From NCBI GenBank assembly GCA_013350335.1, contig CM023539.1, positions 69,398,781-69,462,780 of the forward strand: 64,000 bases of DNA, given 5' to 3'. This DNA comes from Chimonanthus salicifolius. Its lineage: Eukaryota; Streptophyta; Magnoliopsida; Laurales; Calycanthaceae. The notes under the pieces are model-generated. The model was given only the letters and a program-made list of their open reading frames with translations, was not told the DNA's origin and did not search any database. A program made the translations under genes and the position numbers. Shown here in pieces: positions 1 to 13,140 of this stretch. How positions within the stretch are numbered: the first letter of the stretch is position 1; each line of letters begins with the position of its first letter.

Positions 1-1683
1 TTAGGGTTTAGAGTTTGTGGTTCAGGGTTTTTTTTTTTAGATTTTAGGGTTTATGGCTTTAGGGTTTTAGGGTATTAGGGTTTTCAGGTTTAGGGTTTAG
101 GGTTTATTTTTTAGGATTTAGGCTTTAAGTTTTAGGATAGGGTTTTATCATTTTAGGGTTTTGGGGCTTTAGGGTTTAGTGTTTTAGGGGTTTTAGGGTT
201 TTAGTGTTTAGGGTTTAGTGTTTAAGTTTTTTGGTTTTGGGTTTAGGGTTTAGGGTTTTAGGGGGTCAGGGTTTTAGGATTTAGGGTTTAGGGTTTTAGG
301 TCTAGGGTTTTAGGGGTTTAGGTTTTAGGGTTTAGGGTTTTAGGGTTTAGGGTTTTAGGGTTTAGGGTTTTATTGTTTTAGGGTTTTATTGTCTAGGATT
401 TAGGGTTTTAGGGTTTTAGGGATTAGGGTTTTAGGGGTTTTAGCTTTAGGGTTTTAGAGTTTCAGGGTTTAGTGTTTAGGGTGTAGGGTTTTCAGGTTTT
501 AGGGTTTGGGGTAGAGTTGAGGGTTGAGGGTTTTAGGTTTTAAGGGTTTAGGGTTTTATGGTTTAGTGTTTTAGGGGTTTAGGGTTTTAGGGTTTAGTAT
601 TTAGGGTTTTTGGGTTTTAGGGTTTAGGGTTTTAGGGTTTTGGGGTGTGTTTTAGGATTAAGGTTTTAACATTTTAGGGTTTTCGGGTTTTAGAGTTTTG
701 GGTTTTAGGGGTTTAGGGTTTAGGGTTTAGGGATCAGAGTTTAGGGTTTATGGTTTAGGGTTTTATCGTTTTAGGGTTTTGGGGGCTTAGGGTTTAAGAT
801 TTTAGGGTTTGGGGTTTTAGGGTTTTAGTGTTTAGGGTTTAGTGTGTAGGTTTTTTGGTTTAGGGTTTAGGGTTTAGGGTTTAGGATTTTAGGGTTTTAG
901 GGGGTTAGGGTTTTAGGATTTAGGGTTTAGGTTTCAGGGTTTAGGGTTTTAGGGGTTTAGGGTTTAGGGTTTAGGATTTTAGGGTTTTAGGTTTTAGGGT
1001 TTAGGGTTTAGGGTTTTAGGGTGCGGTTCTGGATTTAGTTTTAGAGTTTAGGGTTTTAGGGGTTGAGGGTTTAGGGTTTACGGTTTACGGTTTAGGGTTT
1101 ACGGTTTACGGTTTAGGGTTTAGGGCTTAGAATTTTGGGGTTTAGGGTTTAGGGTTTAGGGTATAGGGTTTAGTGTTTAGGATTTTACCGTTTTAGGGTT
1201 TTAGGGTTTTAGTGTTTGGGATTTTAGGGGTTTTGGGTCTTAGGGTTTAGGGTATGGTTTTCGGGTTGTGGGTTTTAGGGTTTAGGGTATGGGGTATAGG
1301 GTTTAAGGGTTTGGGGTTTTATGGTTTAGGGTCTTAGGGGTTTAGGGTTTTAGCGTATAGGGTTTTAGGGTTTAGGATTTAGGGTTTTAGGGTTTAGGAT
1401 TTTAGCGTTTAGGGTTTTAGGGTTTTAAGGTTTAGGGTTTAGGGTTTTAGGATTTTTGGGTATCAGCGTTTTAAGGTTTAGGGTTTGGGGTTTAGGGTTT
1501 AAGGTTCAGGGTTTATTTTTTTGGGTTTAGGGTTTTAGTGTATTAGGGTTTTAAGGTTTAGGGTTTAGGGTTTAAGGTTTAGGGTTTATTTTTTAGGGTT
1601 TAGGGCTTAGAGTTTAGGGTTTTAGGATTTAGGGTTTAGGGTTTTAGGGTTCAGGATTTAGGGTTTAGGGTTTGGGGTTTTAG

Positions 1684-4600
1684 GGTGCGATTCATGATTT
1701 AGTTTTAGAGTTTATGGTTTTAGTGATTATGGTTTTAGGGGTTTAGGCTTTAGGGTTTAGGGTTTAAGATATAAGGTTATAGGATTTAGGGTTTGCAGCT
1801 TTAGGGTTTTTGGGTTTTTGGGTTTAGAGTAGGGTTTTCGGGTTGAGGGTTTTTCGGGTTTAGGGTATGGGGTATGGGGTTTAGGGTTTAAGGATTTTGT
1901 GTTTTACAGTTTAGGGTTTTAGATGTTTAGGGTTTTGGTTTTAGGGTTTTAGGGTTTTAATGTTTAGGGTTTTAGGGTTTACGGTTTTTGGGTTTAGAGT
2001 TTTAGGATTTTAGGGTATTAGGGTTTTAAGGTTTAGGGTTTAGGGTTTAGGGTTCAGGGTTTAAGGTTCAGTTTATTTTTTAGGGTTTGGGTTTATAGCT
2101 TTACGGTTTTAGGGTATTAGGGTTTTAAGGTTTAGAGTTTACGGTTTAAGGTTTAGCGTTTATTTTTTAGGATTTAGGGTTTAGGGTTTAGGATTTAGGG
2201 TTTAGGGTTTAGGGTTTATGGTTTAGGGTTATAGGGTTTAGGGTTTAGGGTTTTAGGATTTTAGGGTTTAGGATTTAGGGTTTAGGGTTTAGGGTTTAGG
2301 GTTTAGGGTTTTAGTGTGCGATCCATGATTTAGTTTTAGAGTTTTGGGTTTTAGGGGTTTAGGCTTCAGGGTTTTGGGTTTAAGATATAAGGTTTTAGGA
2401 TTTAGGGTTTACGGCTTTAGGGTTTTTGGCTTTTAGGGTTTAGGGTAGGGTTTTCGGGTTGAGGGTGATAGGGTTTAGGGTATGGGGTTTAGGGTTGAAA
2501 GGTTTGGCGTTTTATGGTGTAGGGTTTTAGGGGTTTAGGGTTTAGGGTTTTTGGGTTTAGGGTTTTTGGGTTTAGGATTTAGGGTTTTATGGTTTTAGGG
2601 TTTAGGGTTTTAGTGCTTTAGGATTTTATGGAGTTAGGGTTTTAAGGTCTAGGGTTTAGGGTTTAGGGTTTGAGGTTCAGGGTTTTTTTTTTAAGGTTTT
2701 AGGGTTTATGGCTTTAGGGTTTTAGAGTATTAGGGTTTGCAGGTTTAGGGTTTAGGGTTTATTTTTTAGGGTTTAGGGTTTAGGGTTTTAGGGTTTAGGG
2801 ATTGGGTTTTAGGATTTTAGGCTTTAGGATTTAGGGTTTAGGGTTTTGGGTTTAGGGTTTTAGGGTGCGGTTCATGATTTTGTTTTAGAGTTTAGGGTTT
2901 TAGGGATTATGGTTTTAGGGCTAAGGCTTTAGGGTTTAGGGTTTAGGATATTAGGTTTTAGGATTTAGGGTTTAGAGCTTTAGGATTTTTGGGTTTTAGG
3001 GTTTAGGGTAGGGTTGAGGGTTGAGGTTTTTAGGGTTTAGGGTTTAAGGGTTTAGGGTTTTATGGCTTAGGGTTTTAGGGGTTTAGGGTTTTAGGGTTTA
3101 GGGTTTAGGATTTAGGATTTTCGGGTTTTAGGGTTTAGGATTTTAGTGTTTAAGGTTTTAGGGTTTTAAGGTTTAGGATTTAGGGTTTTAAGATTTTAGG
3201 GTATTAATGTTTTAAGGTTTAAGGTTTAGGGCTTAGGGCTTAAGGTTCAGGGTTTCTTTTTTAGGGTTTAGGGTTTATGGTTTTAAGGTTTTTGGGTATT
3301 AGGGTTTTAAGGGGTTAGGATTTAGTATATAGGGTTTAGGATTTTGAGTTTTATGGTTTAGGGTTTAAGGTTTAGGGTTTATTTTTTAGGGTTAGGGGTC
3401 TAGTGTATCGGGTTTTAGGGTTTGAGGTTTAGGGTTTTAGGATTTTAGGGCTTTAGGATTTAGGGTTTAAAGTTTAGGGTTTAGGGTTTTAGGGTGTGGT
3501 TCTGGATTTAGTTTTAGAGTTTAGGGTTTTAGGGGGTGTGGGTTTAGGGTTTACGGTTTACGGTTTACGGTTTACGGTTTAGGGTTTAGGGTTTAGAGTT
3601 TAAGGTTTAGGGTTTCGGGTTTAGGGTTTAGGGTTTTGGGTTTAGGGTATAGCGTTTTAGGGCTTTAGGGTTTTAGGGTTTGGGGTTTTAGGGGTTTTGG
3701 CTTTTATGGTTTTGGGGTTTTAGGATTTAGGCTTAGTGTTTAGGTTTTTTGGTTTCGGGTTTAGGGTTTAGGATTTTAGATTTTTAGGGGGCTAGGATTT
3801 TAGGGTTTAGGGTTTAGGTTTTGGGTGTAGGATTTTAGCGTTTTAGGGTTTTAGGGGTTAGGGTTTTATGGGTTTAGGGTTTTTGGGTTTTGGGGTTTTA
3901 GGGATTAGGGTTTTGGGTTAGTTTTTAGGGTTTATGGTTAGTTTTTAGGTTTTTTGGTTTAGGGTTTAGGATTTAGAGTTTAGGATTTTAGGGTTATAGG
4001 GGGTTAGGGTTTAGGTTTTAGTGTTTAGAAGTTCAGGGTTTTAGGGTTATAGGGGTTTAGGGTTTAGGATTTAGGGGTTTATGGCTTTTGGGTTTAGGGT
4101 TTAGGGTTTAACAGCTTAGGATTTTAGGGGTTCAGTGTTTTAGGGTTTTGGTTTTAGGGTTTTAAGGTTTTAGGAATTAGGGTTTTAAGGGTTAGTCTTT
4201 AGGGTTAGGGTTTAGGGTTTGGGGCTTTAGGGTTTTAGGGTCTTATGGTTTAGGGTAGGATTTTCGGGTTTAGGGCTTTAGGGTTTTAGTATTTATGGTT
4301 TTACGGTTTAGGGTTTAGGGTTTAGGGTTTTAGTGTTTAGGGTTTTAGGGTTTTAGGGTTTAGGGTTTTAGGGTTTTAAGGTTCAGGATTTAGGGTTTAG
4401 GGTTTAGGGTTTGGGGTTTTAGGGTGCGATTCATGATTTAGTTTTAGAGTTTATGGTGTTAGTGATTATGGTTTTAGGGGTTTAGGCTTTAGGATTTAGG
4501 GTTTAAGATAGAAGGTTATAGGATTTAGGGTTTGCGGCTTTAAGGTTTTTGGGTTTTAGGGTTTAAAGTAGGGTTTTCGGGTTGAGGGTTTTCGGGTTTA

Positions 4601-7130
4601 GGGTATGGGGTTTAGGGTTTAAGGGTTTTGTGTTTTACGGTTTAGGGTTTTAGAGGTTTAGGGTTTTAGGGTTTTGGATTTAGGGTTTTAGGGTTTTAGG
4701 GTTTAGGGTTTTTGGGTTTAGGGTTTTAGGATTTTAGGGTATTAGGGTTTTAAGGTTTAGGGTTTAGGGTTTAGGGTTCAGGATTTAAGGTTCAGGGTTT
4801 ATTTTTTAGGGTTTTGGGTTTATAGCTTTAGGGTTTTAGGGTATTAGGGTTTTAAGGTTTAGGGTTTAGGGTTTAAGGTTTAGCGTTTATTTTTTAGGGT
4901 TTAGGGTTTAGGGTTTAGGGTTTTAGGGTTTAGGGTTTAGGGTTTTAGGATTTTAGGGTTTAGGATTTAGGGTTTAGGGTTTAGGGTTTAGGATTTTAGT
5001 GTGCGATTCATGATTTAGTTTTAGAGTTTAGGGTTTTAGGGATTATGGTTTTAGGGGTTTAGGCTTCAGGGTTTTGGGTTTAAGATATAAGGTTTTAGGA
5101 TTTGGGGTTTAGGGCTTTAGGGTTTTTGGGTTTTAGGGTTTAGGGTAGGGTTTTCGGGTTGAGGGTGTTAGGGTTTAGGGTATGGGGTTTAGGGTTGAAG
5201 GGTTTGGCATTTTATGGTGTAGGGTTTTAGGGGTTTAGGGTTTAGGGTTTTTGGGTTTAGGGTTTTAGTGTTTAGGATTTAGGGTTTTATGGTTTTAGGG
5301 TTTAGGGTTTTAGGGTTTTAGGATTTTATGGAATTAGGGTTTTAAGGTCTAGGGTTTAGGGTTTAGGGTTTAGGGTTTGAGGTTCAGAGTTTTTTTTTTA
5401 AGGTTTTAGGGTTTATGGCTTTAGGGTTTTAGGGTATTAGGGTTTGCAGGTTTAGGGTTTAGGGTTTAGGGTTTATTTTTTAGGGTTTAGGGTTTAGGGT
5501 TTTAGGGTTTAGGGATTGGGTTTTAGGATTTTAGGCTTTAGGATTTAGGATTTAGGGCTTAGGGTTTAGGGTTTTAGGGTGCGGTTCATGATTTAGTTTT
5601 AGAGTTTAGGGTTTTAGGGATTATGGTTTTAGGGGCTAAGGCTTTAGGGCTTAGGGTTTAGGATATTAGGTTTTAGGATTTAGGGTTTAGGGCTTTAGGA
5701 TTTTTGGGTTTTAGGGTTTAGGGTAGGGTTGAGGGTTGAGGTTTTTAGGGTTTAAGGTATGGGGTTTAGGGTTTAAGGGTTTAGGGTTTTATGGTTTAGG
5801 GTTTTAGGTTTTAGGGTTTTAGGGTTTAGGATTTAGGATTTTCGGGTTTTAGGGTTTAGGATTTTAGGGTTTAAGGTTTTAGGGTTTTAAGGTTTAGGAT
5901 TTAGGGTTTTATGATTTTAGGGTATTAATATTTTAAGGTTTGAGGTTTAGGGTTTAGGGCTTAAGGTTCAGGGTTTCTCTTTTAGGGTTTAGGGTTTATG
6001 GCTTTAGGGTTTTTGGGTATTAGGGTTTTAAGGGTTTAGGATTTAGTATATAAGGTTTAGGATTTTGAGTTTTATGGTTTAGGGTTTAAGGTTTAGGGTT
6101 AGGGGTTTAGGGTATCGGGTTTTAGGGTTTGAGGTTTAGGGTTTTAGGATTTTAGGGTTTTAGGATTTAGGGTTTAAGGTTTAGGCTTTAGGGTTTTAGG
6201 GTGTGGTTCTAGATTTAGTTTTAGAGTTTAGGGTTTTAGGGTTTACGGTTTACGGTTTAGGGTTTAGGGTTTAGAGTTTAAGGTTTATGGTTTAGGGTTT
6301 AGGGTTTAGGGTTTAGGATTTAGGATTTAGCGTTTTAGGGCTTTAGGGTTTTAGGGTTTGGGGTTTTAGGTGTTTTGGGTTTTATGGTTTGGGGTTTTAG
6401 GGTTTTAGGATTTAGGGTTAGTGTTTAGGTTTTTTGGTTTCGGGTTTAGGGTTTAGGATTTTAGATTTTTAGGGGGCTAGGGTGTTAGGGTTTAGGGCTT
6501 AGGTTTTGGGTGTAGGATTTTAGCGTTTTAGGGTTTTAGGGTTTTAGGGGTTAGGGTTTTAGGGGTTTAGGGTTTTAGGGTTTTGGGGTTTTAGGGATTA
6601 GGTTTTGGGTTAGTTTTTAGGGTTTATGGTTAGTTTTTAGGTTTTTTGGTTTAGGGTTTAGGATTTAGAGTTTAGGATTTTAGGGTTATAGGGGGGGTTA
6701 GGGTTTAGGTTTTAGTGTTTAGAAGTTCAGGGTTTTAGGGTTATAGGGGTTTAGGGTTTAGGGGTTTATGGTTTTTGGGTTTAGGATTTAGGGTTTTACA
6801 GCTTAGGATTTTAGGGGTTCAGTGTTTTAGGGTTTTGGTTTTAGGGTTTTAAGGTTTTAGGAATTAGGGTTTTAAGGGTTAGTCTTTAGGGTTTAGGGTT
6901 TAGGGTTTGGGGCTTTAGGGTTTTAGGGTTTAGGGTTTGGGGTAGGGTTTTCGGGTTTAGGGCTTTAGGGTTTTAGTGTTTACGGTTTTACGATTTAGGG
7001 CTTAGAGTTTAGGGTTTTAGTGTTTAGGGTTTTAGGGTTTTAGGGTTTTAGGGTTTAGATTTAGGGTTTTAGGGTTTTAGGGGTTTAGGGTTTTAGGGTT
7101 TAGGGATTTAGGGTTTAGGATTTAGGGTTT
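1684..7130 (+). repeat. Two tandem copies of a ~2.7 kb higher-order block
   Basis: The marker string GTGCGRTTCATGATTTAG and its variant GTGTGGTTCTRGATTTAG occur near 1684, 2315, 2870 and 3493, and again in the same order near 4424, 5001, 5579 and 6200. The offsets are about 2740, 2686, 2709 and 2707 bp. The sequence between markers also matches: the stretch after 1684 (TTTAAGATATAAGG, GGGTTTGCAGC, GGGTATGG) reappears after 4424 with few changes. This is a tandem duplication of a long, already degenerate telomere-like segment. Block borders are approximate. Confidence 0.8.
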
Positions 7131-9480
7131 TAGGGTTTTAGGGTTTAGGGTTTTATGGTTTTAAGGTTAAGGTTTTAGGGTTTTAAGGTTTAGGGTTTAG
7201 GGTATTAGGATTTTAGGGTATTAGGGTTTTAAGGTTTAGGGTTTAGGGTTTAGGGTTTAAAGTTTAGGGTTTCTTTTTTGGGGTTTAGGGTTTATGGCTT
7301 TAGGGTTTTTGGGTATTAGTGTTTTGAGTTTTAGGGTTTAGGGTTTTTGGGTTTGAGATTTAGGGTTTTAGGGTTTTAGGGTTTTAGGTTTTAGGATTTA
7401 GGGTTTAAGGTTTAGGGTTTAGGGTTTTCGGCTACGGTTCTGGATTTAGTTTTAGAGTTTAGGGTTTTAGGGGTTGAGGGTTTAGGGTTTACGGTTTACG
7501 GTTTACGGTTTAGGGTTTAGGGTTTAGAGTTTAGGGTTTAGGGTTTAGTGTATAGGGTTTAGTGTTTAGGGTTTTAGCGTTTTAGGGTTTTAGGGTTTTA
7601 GGGTTTGGGGTTTTAGGGGTTTTAGGTTTTATGATTTTAGGGTTTTAGGGTTTTAGGGTTTAGGGTTAGTGTTTCGGTTTTTTGGTTTCGGGTTTAGGAT
7701 TTAGTGTTTAGGATTTTAGATTTTTAGGGATTAGGGTTTTAGGGTTTATGGTTTAGGGTCTAGGGTATAGGATTTAAGTGTTTTAGGGGTTTAGGGGTTA
7801 GGGTTTTAGGGGTTTAGGGTTTTGGGGTTTTGGGGTTTTGGGGATTTAGGGTTTAGGGTTAGTTTTTAGGTTTTTTGGTTTAGGGTTTAGGGTTTATGGT
7901 TTAGGATTTTTGGGCTTTAGGGGGTTAGGGTCTAGGCTTTAGTGTTTAGAAGTTCAAGGTTTTAGGGTTTAGGGGTTTAGGGTTTAGAGTTTAGGGGTTT
8001 AGGGTTTTTGGGTTTAGGGTTTAGGGTTTTACAGTTTAGGATTTTAGGGGTTTAGTGTTTTAGGGTTTTGGTTTTAGGGTTTCAAGGTTTTAGGAATTAG
8101 GGTTTTAAGGGTTAGTACTTAGGGTTTTGGTTTAGGGTTTAGGGTTTAGGGTTTAGGGTTTATTTTTTAGGGTTAGGGGTTTAGGGTATCGGGTTTTAGG
8201 GTTTGAGGTTTAGGGTTTTAGGATTTTAGGGTTTTAGGACTTAGGGTTTAAGGTTTAGGCTTTAGGGTTTTAGGGTGTGGTTCTAGATTTAGTTTTAGAG
8301 TTTAGGGTTTTAGGGGGTGTGGGTTTAGGGTTTACGGTTTACGGTTTACGGTTTACGGTTTAGGGTTTAGAGTTTAAGGTTTAGGGTTTAGGGTTTAGGG
8401 TTTAGGATTTAGCGTTTTAGGGCTTTAAGGTTTTAGGGTTTGGGGTTTTAGGTGTTTTGGGTTTTATGGTTTTGGGGTTTTAGGGTTTTAGGATTTAGGC
8501 TTAGTGTTTAGGTTTTTTGGTTTCGGGTTTAGGGTTTAGGATTTTAGATTTTTAGGGGGCTAGGGTGTTAGGGTTTAGGGTTTAGGTTTTGGGTGTAGGA
8601 TTTTAGCGTTTTAGGGTTTTAGGGTTTTAGGGGTTAGGGTTTTAGGGGTTTAGGGTTTTAGGGATTAGGGTCTTGGGCTAGTTTTTAGGGTTTATGGTTA
8701 GTTTTTAGGTTTTTTGGTTTAGGGTTTAGGATTTAGAGTTTAGGATTTTAGGGTTATAGGGGGGGTTAGGGTTTAGGTTTTAGTGTTTAGAAGTTCAGGG
8801 TTTTAGGGTTATAGGGGTTTAGGGTTTAGGGTTTAGGGGTTTATGGTTTTTGGGTTTAGGGTTTAGGGTTTTACAGCTTAGGATTTTAGGGGTTCAGTGT
8901 TTTAGGGTTTTGGTTTTAGGGTTTTAATGTTTTAGGAATTAGGGTTTTAAGGGTTAGTCTTTAGGGTTTAGGGTTTAGGGTTTGGGGCTTTAGGGTTTTA
9001 GGGTTTAGGGTTTGGGGTAGGGTTTTCGGGTTTAGGGCTTTAGGGTTTTAGTGTTTACGGTTTTACGATTTAGGGTTTAGGGTTTAGGGTTTTAGTGTTT
9101 AGGGTTTTAGGGTTTTAGGGTTTAGATTTAGGGTTTTAGGGTTTTAAGGGTTTAGGGTTTTAGGGTTTAGGGATTTAGGGTTTATAATTTAGGGTTTTAG
9201 GGTTTTAGGGTTTAGGGTTTTATGGTTTTAAGGTTAAGGTTTTAGGGTTTTAAGGTTTAGGGTTTAGGGTTTTAGGATTTTAGGGTATTAGGGTTTTAAG
9301 GTTTAGGGTTTAGGGTTTAGGGTTTAAAGTTCAGGGTTTCTTTTTTGGGGTTTAGGGTTTATGGCTTTAGGGTTTTTGGGTATTAGGGTTTTGAGTTTTA
9401 GGGTTTAGGGTTTTTGGGTTTGAGGTTTAGGGTTTTAGTGTTTTAGGGTTTTAGGTTTTAGGGTTTAGGGTTTAGGGTTT
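6090..9480 (+). repeat. Direct repeat of ~1.3 kb at ~2.07 kb offset in the array
   Basis: The stretch starting near 6103 (GGGTATCGGGTTTTAGGG, then GTGTGGTTCTAGATTTAG at 6200) reappears near 8185 and 8275. The stretch near 7255-7420 (TTTCTTTTTTGGGG, GGGTATTAG) reappears near 9318-9470. Both pairs lie about 2.06-2.08 kb apart. A further diverged copy of the same sub-block begins near 7431 with CTACGGTTCTGGATTTAG. This is a second, overlapping round of block duplication after the 2.7-kb event. Confidence 0.7.
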
Positions 9481-11079
9481 AGGGTTTAGGATTTTAGGGT
9501 TTTACGGTTTAGGATTTTAGGGGTTTAGTGTTTTAGGGTTTTAAGGTTTTAGGGTTTTAAAGATTAGGATTTAAGGGGTTTAGGGTTTAGGGTTTAGGGT
9601 TAACGATATAAGGTTTGAGAATTTAGGGTTTAGGGTTTAGGATTTAGGGTTTTTGGGGTTTAGGGTTTTAGGGTTTTTGGGTTTAGGGTTTTTGGGTTTG
9701 GGTTTAGGGTTTAGGTTTGTGGGCCTTAGGGTTTCAGGGTTTAGGGTTTAGGTATTAGGGTTTAGGTTTTAGGGTTTTTGCTTTTTAGGGGTTTTGGATT
9801 TTAGGGTTTTATGGTTTAGGGTTTAGGGCTTTATGGTTTTAGGGTTTTGGAGTTTTAGGGTTTAGTGTTTTACTGGTTTAGGGTTTTTGGGTTTCAGGGG
9901 TTTAGGAATTTAGGGTTTTAGGGTTTAGGGTTTAGTGTTTAGGGCTTTGGATTTTAGGGTTTCAAGGTTTTAGCGTTTTTGCGATTAGGGTGTAGGGTTT
10001 AGGGTTTAAGGTTAAGAGTTTTAGGTTTTTAGGATTTTAGGGTTTAGGGTTTAAGGTTTTAGGATTTCGGGTTTAGGTTTTAGGTTTTAGGGTTTAGGGT
10101 TTAGGGTTTTGGGGTTTTAGGGTTTCAGGGTTTGGGGGTTTACGGGTTTTGGTTTTAGGGCTTTAGGGGTTTTGGATTTTAGGGGTTAAGGGGCCGTTCT
10201 AGGGCTTAGCGTTTAGGGTTTAGGGTTTTATGTTTTACGATTTTAGAGTTTTGGGGTTTTAGGGTTTAGGGTTTTAGGGGTTTAGGGTCTTAGGGTCTTA
10301 GTGTTTATGGTTTAGGAATTAGAGTTTAGGTTTTAGGGTTTAGGGTTTACGGTTTACGGTTTAGGATAAAAGTTTTTGGGCTTTATGATTTTAGGGTTTA
10401 GGGTTTAGGGTTTAGGGTTTAGGGTTTAGGATTTTAGAGTTTTAGGATTTGAGGGTTGAGGATTTAAGGACTAGGGTTTAGGGTTTAGTGTTTAGGTTTT
10501 AGGGTTGAGTGTTTTGGGATTTTAGGGTTTATGGTTTAATGTTTAGGTTTTAGGGTTGATGGTATTAGGGTTTTAGGGGTTTTGGGTTTAGGATTTTATG
10601 ATTTTAGGTTTTATGATTTAGGGTTTTAGGATTTAAGATTTAGCTTTCTAGGGTTTTTGGGTTTTAGGGTTTGATGGTTTTAGGGGTTTAGGGTTTAGGA
10701 TTTAGGGTTTTGGGTTTTAACGTTTTCGGTTTTTCGGGTTTAGGGGTTTAAGGGTTTAGGATTTTAGTATTTTAGGGTTTTAGTTTTTAGGGTTTTTTTG
10801 GCTTAGTGTTTTTGGGTTTCAAGGGTTTAGGGTTTTATTGTTTTAGGGGTTTAGGGTTTTAGGTTTTTAGGGTTCAGGGTTAAGGGTTTCTGGGTTTTAG
10901 GGTTTAGGGTTTTAGGGCTTTAGGGCTTTAGGGTTTTAGGGTTTCATTATTAGTGTTTAGGTTTTAGGGTTTAGGGTTTCAGGGTTTAGGGTTTTAGGAT
11001 TTTAGGGTTTTGGAGTTTAGGGTTCTAAAGGTTTTGGGTTTTAGGGTTTTAGGATTTTAGGTTTGTAGGGGTTTAGTGT

Positions 11080-13140
11080 TTAGGGTTTTCAGTTTGGTGC
11101 TTTAGGGTTTAGGATTTTGGTATTTAGGGTATTAGGGTTTTAGGGTTTTAGGGGTTTAGGGTTATATGGTTTTAGATTTCAGGGTTAAGGCTTGTCGGGT
11201 TTTAGGGTTTTAGGGTTTTGGGTTTTAGGGGTTTAGGACTTTTGGGTTTTAGCGTTTCAATATTAGTGTTTAGGGTTTAGGGTTTACGGTTTATGGTTTA
11301 GGGTTTACGGTTTAGGGTTTAGGGTTTTAGGGTTTTAGGGTTTTGGGGTTTAGTGTTTTAGGGATTTTGGGTTTTAGGGTTTTAGGATTTTAGGTTTGTA
11401 GGGGTTTAGTGTTTAAGGTTTTCCGTTTGGTGTTTTAGGGTTAAAGGGTTCAGGGTTTAGGATTTTGGTATTTATGGTACTAGGGTTTTAGGGGTTTAGG
11501 ATTTTTGGGTTTTAGGGGTTTAGGGTTTTAGAGTTTTAGGGTTCAGGGTTTTAGGATTTTGGATTTAGGGTTTAGGGTTGAGAGTTTTAGGGTTTCACGT
11601 TTAGGTATTAGGGTTTAGGTATTAGGGTTTAGGTTTTAGAGTTTAGGGTTTGGGGTTTAGGGTTTTTGGGTTTTAGGGTTTAGGGTTTAGGGTTTTTGGG
11701 TTTTATTGTTTAGGGTTTAGGCTTTAGGCTTTAGGCTTTAGGGTTTTAGGGTTTTAGAGTTTTAGGGTTTAGGCTTTAGGCTTTAGGGTTTTAGGGTTTT
11801 AGAGTTTTAGGGTTCAGGGTTTTAGGATTTTGGATTTAGGGTTTAGGGTTGAGAGTTTTAGGGTTTCGCGTTTAGGTATTAGGGTTTAGGTTTTAGAGTT
11901 TAGGATTTGGGGTTTAGGGTTTTTGGTTTTTAGGGTTTAGGGTTTAGGGTTTAGGGTTTTTGGGTTTTAGGGTTTAGGGTTTAGGGTTTACGGTTTACGG
12001 TTTAGGGTTTTAGGGTTTTAGGCTTTAGGCTTTAAGGTTTTAGGGTTTTAGGGTTTTAGGGTTTAGTGTTTTACAGGTTTAGGGTTTTAGGGTTTTAGGG
12101 TTATAGGGGTTTAGGATTTCAGGGTTTTAGGGTTTTAGGGTTTTTACGTTTGGGTTTAGGTATTAGGGTTTTGGTTTTAGTGTTTTAGGGTTTTAGGGGT
12201 TTAGGGTTTTTGGGTTTTAGTGTTTTAGGGTTTTGGATTTAGGATTTAGGGTTGAGCGCATTAGGGTTTTAGGGTTTCGCGTTCAGGTATTAGGGTTTAG
12301 GTTTTACAGTTTAGGGTTTACGGTTTAGGGTTTTTGGGTTTTAGGGTTAGGGGTTTAGGGTTTAGGATTTAGGGATTTAGGGTTTTTGGGTTTTAGGGTT
12401 TAGGGTTTAGGGTTTTGGGGTTTAGGGTTTACGGTTTAGGGTTTTAGGGTTTTAGGGTTTTAGGCTTTAGGCTTTAGGGTTTTAGGGTTTTAGAGTTTTA
12501 GGGTTTAGTGTTTTACGGGTTTAGGGTTTTAGGGTTTTAGGGTTGTAGGGGTTTAGGATTTCAGGGTTTTAGGGTTTTTGCTTTTTGGGTTTAGGTATTA
12601 GGGTTTTGGTTTTAGGGTTTAGGGCTTAGGCTTTAGGGTTGAAGGTATTAGGGTTTTTGGGTTTTAGTGTTTTAGGGTTTAGGGTTTAGGGTTTTAGGGT
12701 TTTGGGTTTTACGGTTTTAGGGTTTTAGGGTTTAGGGTTTTAGGGTTTAGGGTTTAGATATTAGGGTTTTGGTTTTAGGGTTTCGGATTTAGGGTTTAGG
12801 GTTGAGGGTTTTAGGGCTTTTGAGTTTTAGGGTTTAGGGTTTTACGGGTTTAGGGTTTTAGAGTTTTAGGGGTTTAGGGTTCAGGGTAGGGTTTTCGGGT
12901 TTAGGGATTTTGGGCTTTAGGGTTTACGGTTTTAGGGCTTAGGGTTTTTTATCGTTTTGGGTTTAGGGTTTGGGGATTTAGGGTTTAGGGTTGAGAGCTT
13001 TAGGGTTTTAGGCTTTCGGGTTTAGGTATTAGGGTTTAGGTTTAGGGTTTAGGGCTTAGGGTTTAGGCTTTTAGGGTTTAGAGTTTTAGGGATTTTGGGT
13101 TTTAGGGTTTTAGGGTTTAGGGTTTAGGTATTAGGGTTTG
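11080..13140 (+). repeat. Second family of short higher-order blocks in the array
   Basis: A different marker set dominates here: GGATTTAGGGTTTAGGG, then GTTGAGAG, then TTTCGCGTTTAGGTATTAGG. It appears near 11560, 11830, 12235 and more diverged near 12780 and 12970. The 11540 and 11811 copies are 271 bp apart. A separate pair, GTTTTCAGTTTGGTG near 11087 and GTTTTCCGTTTGGTG near 11420, is about 333 bp apart. The right half of the array therefore derives from different seed segments than the left half. Boundaries are approximate. Confidence 0.6.
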
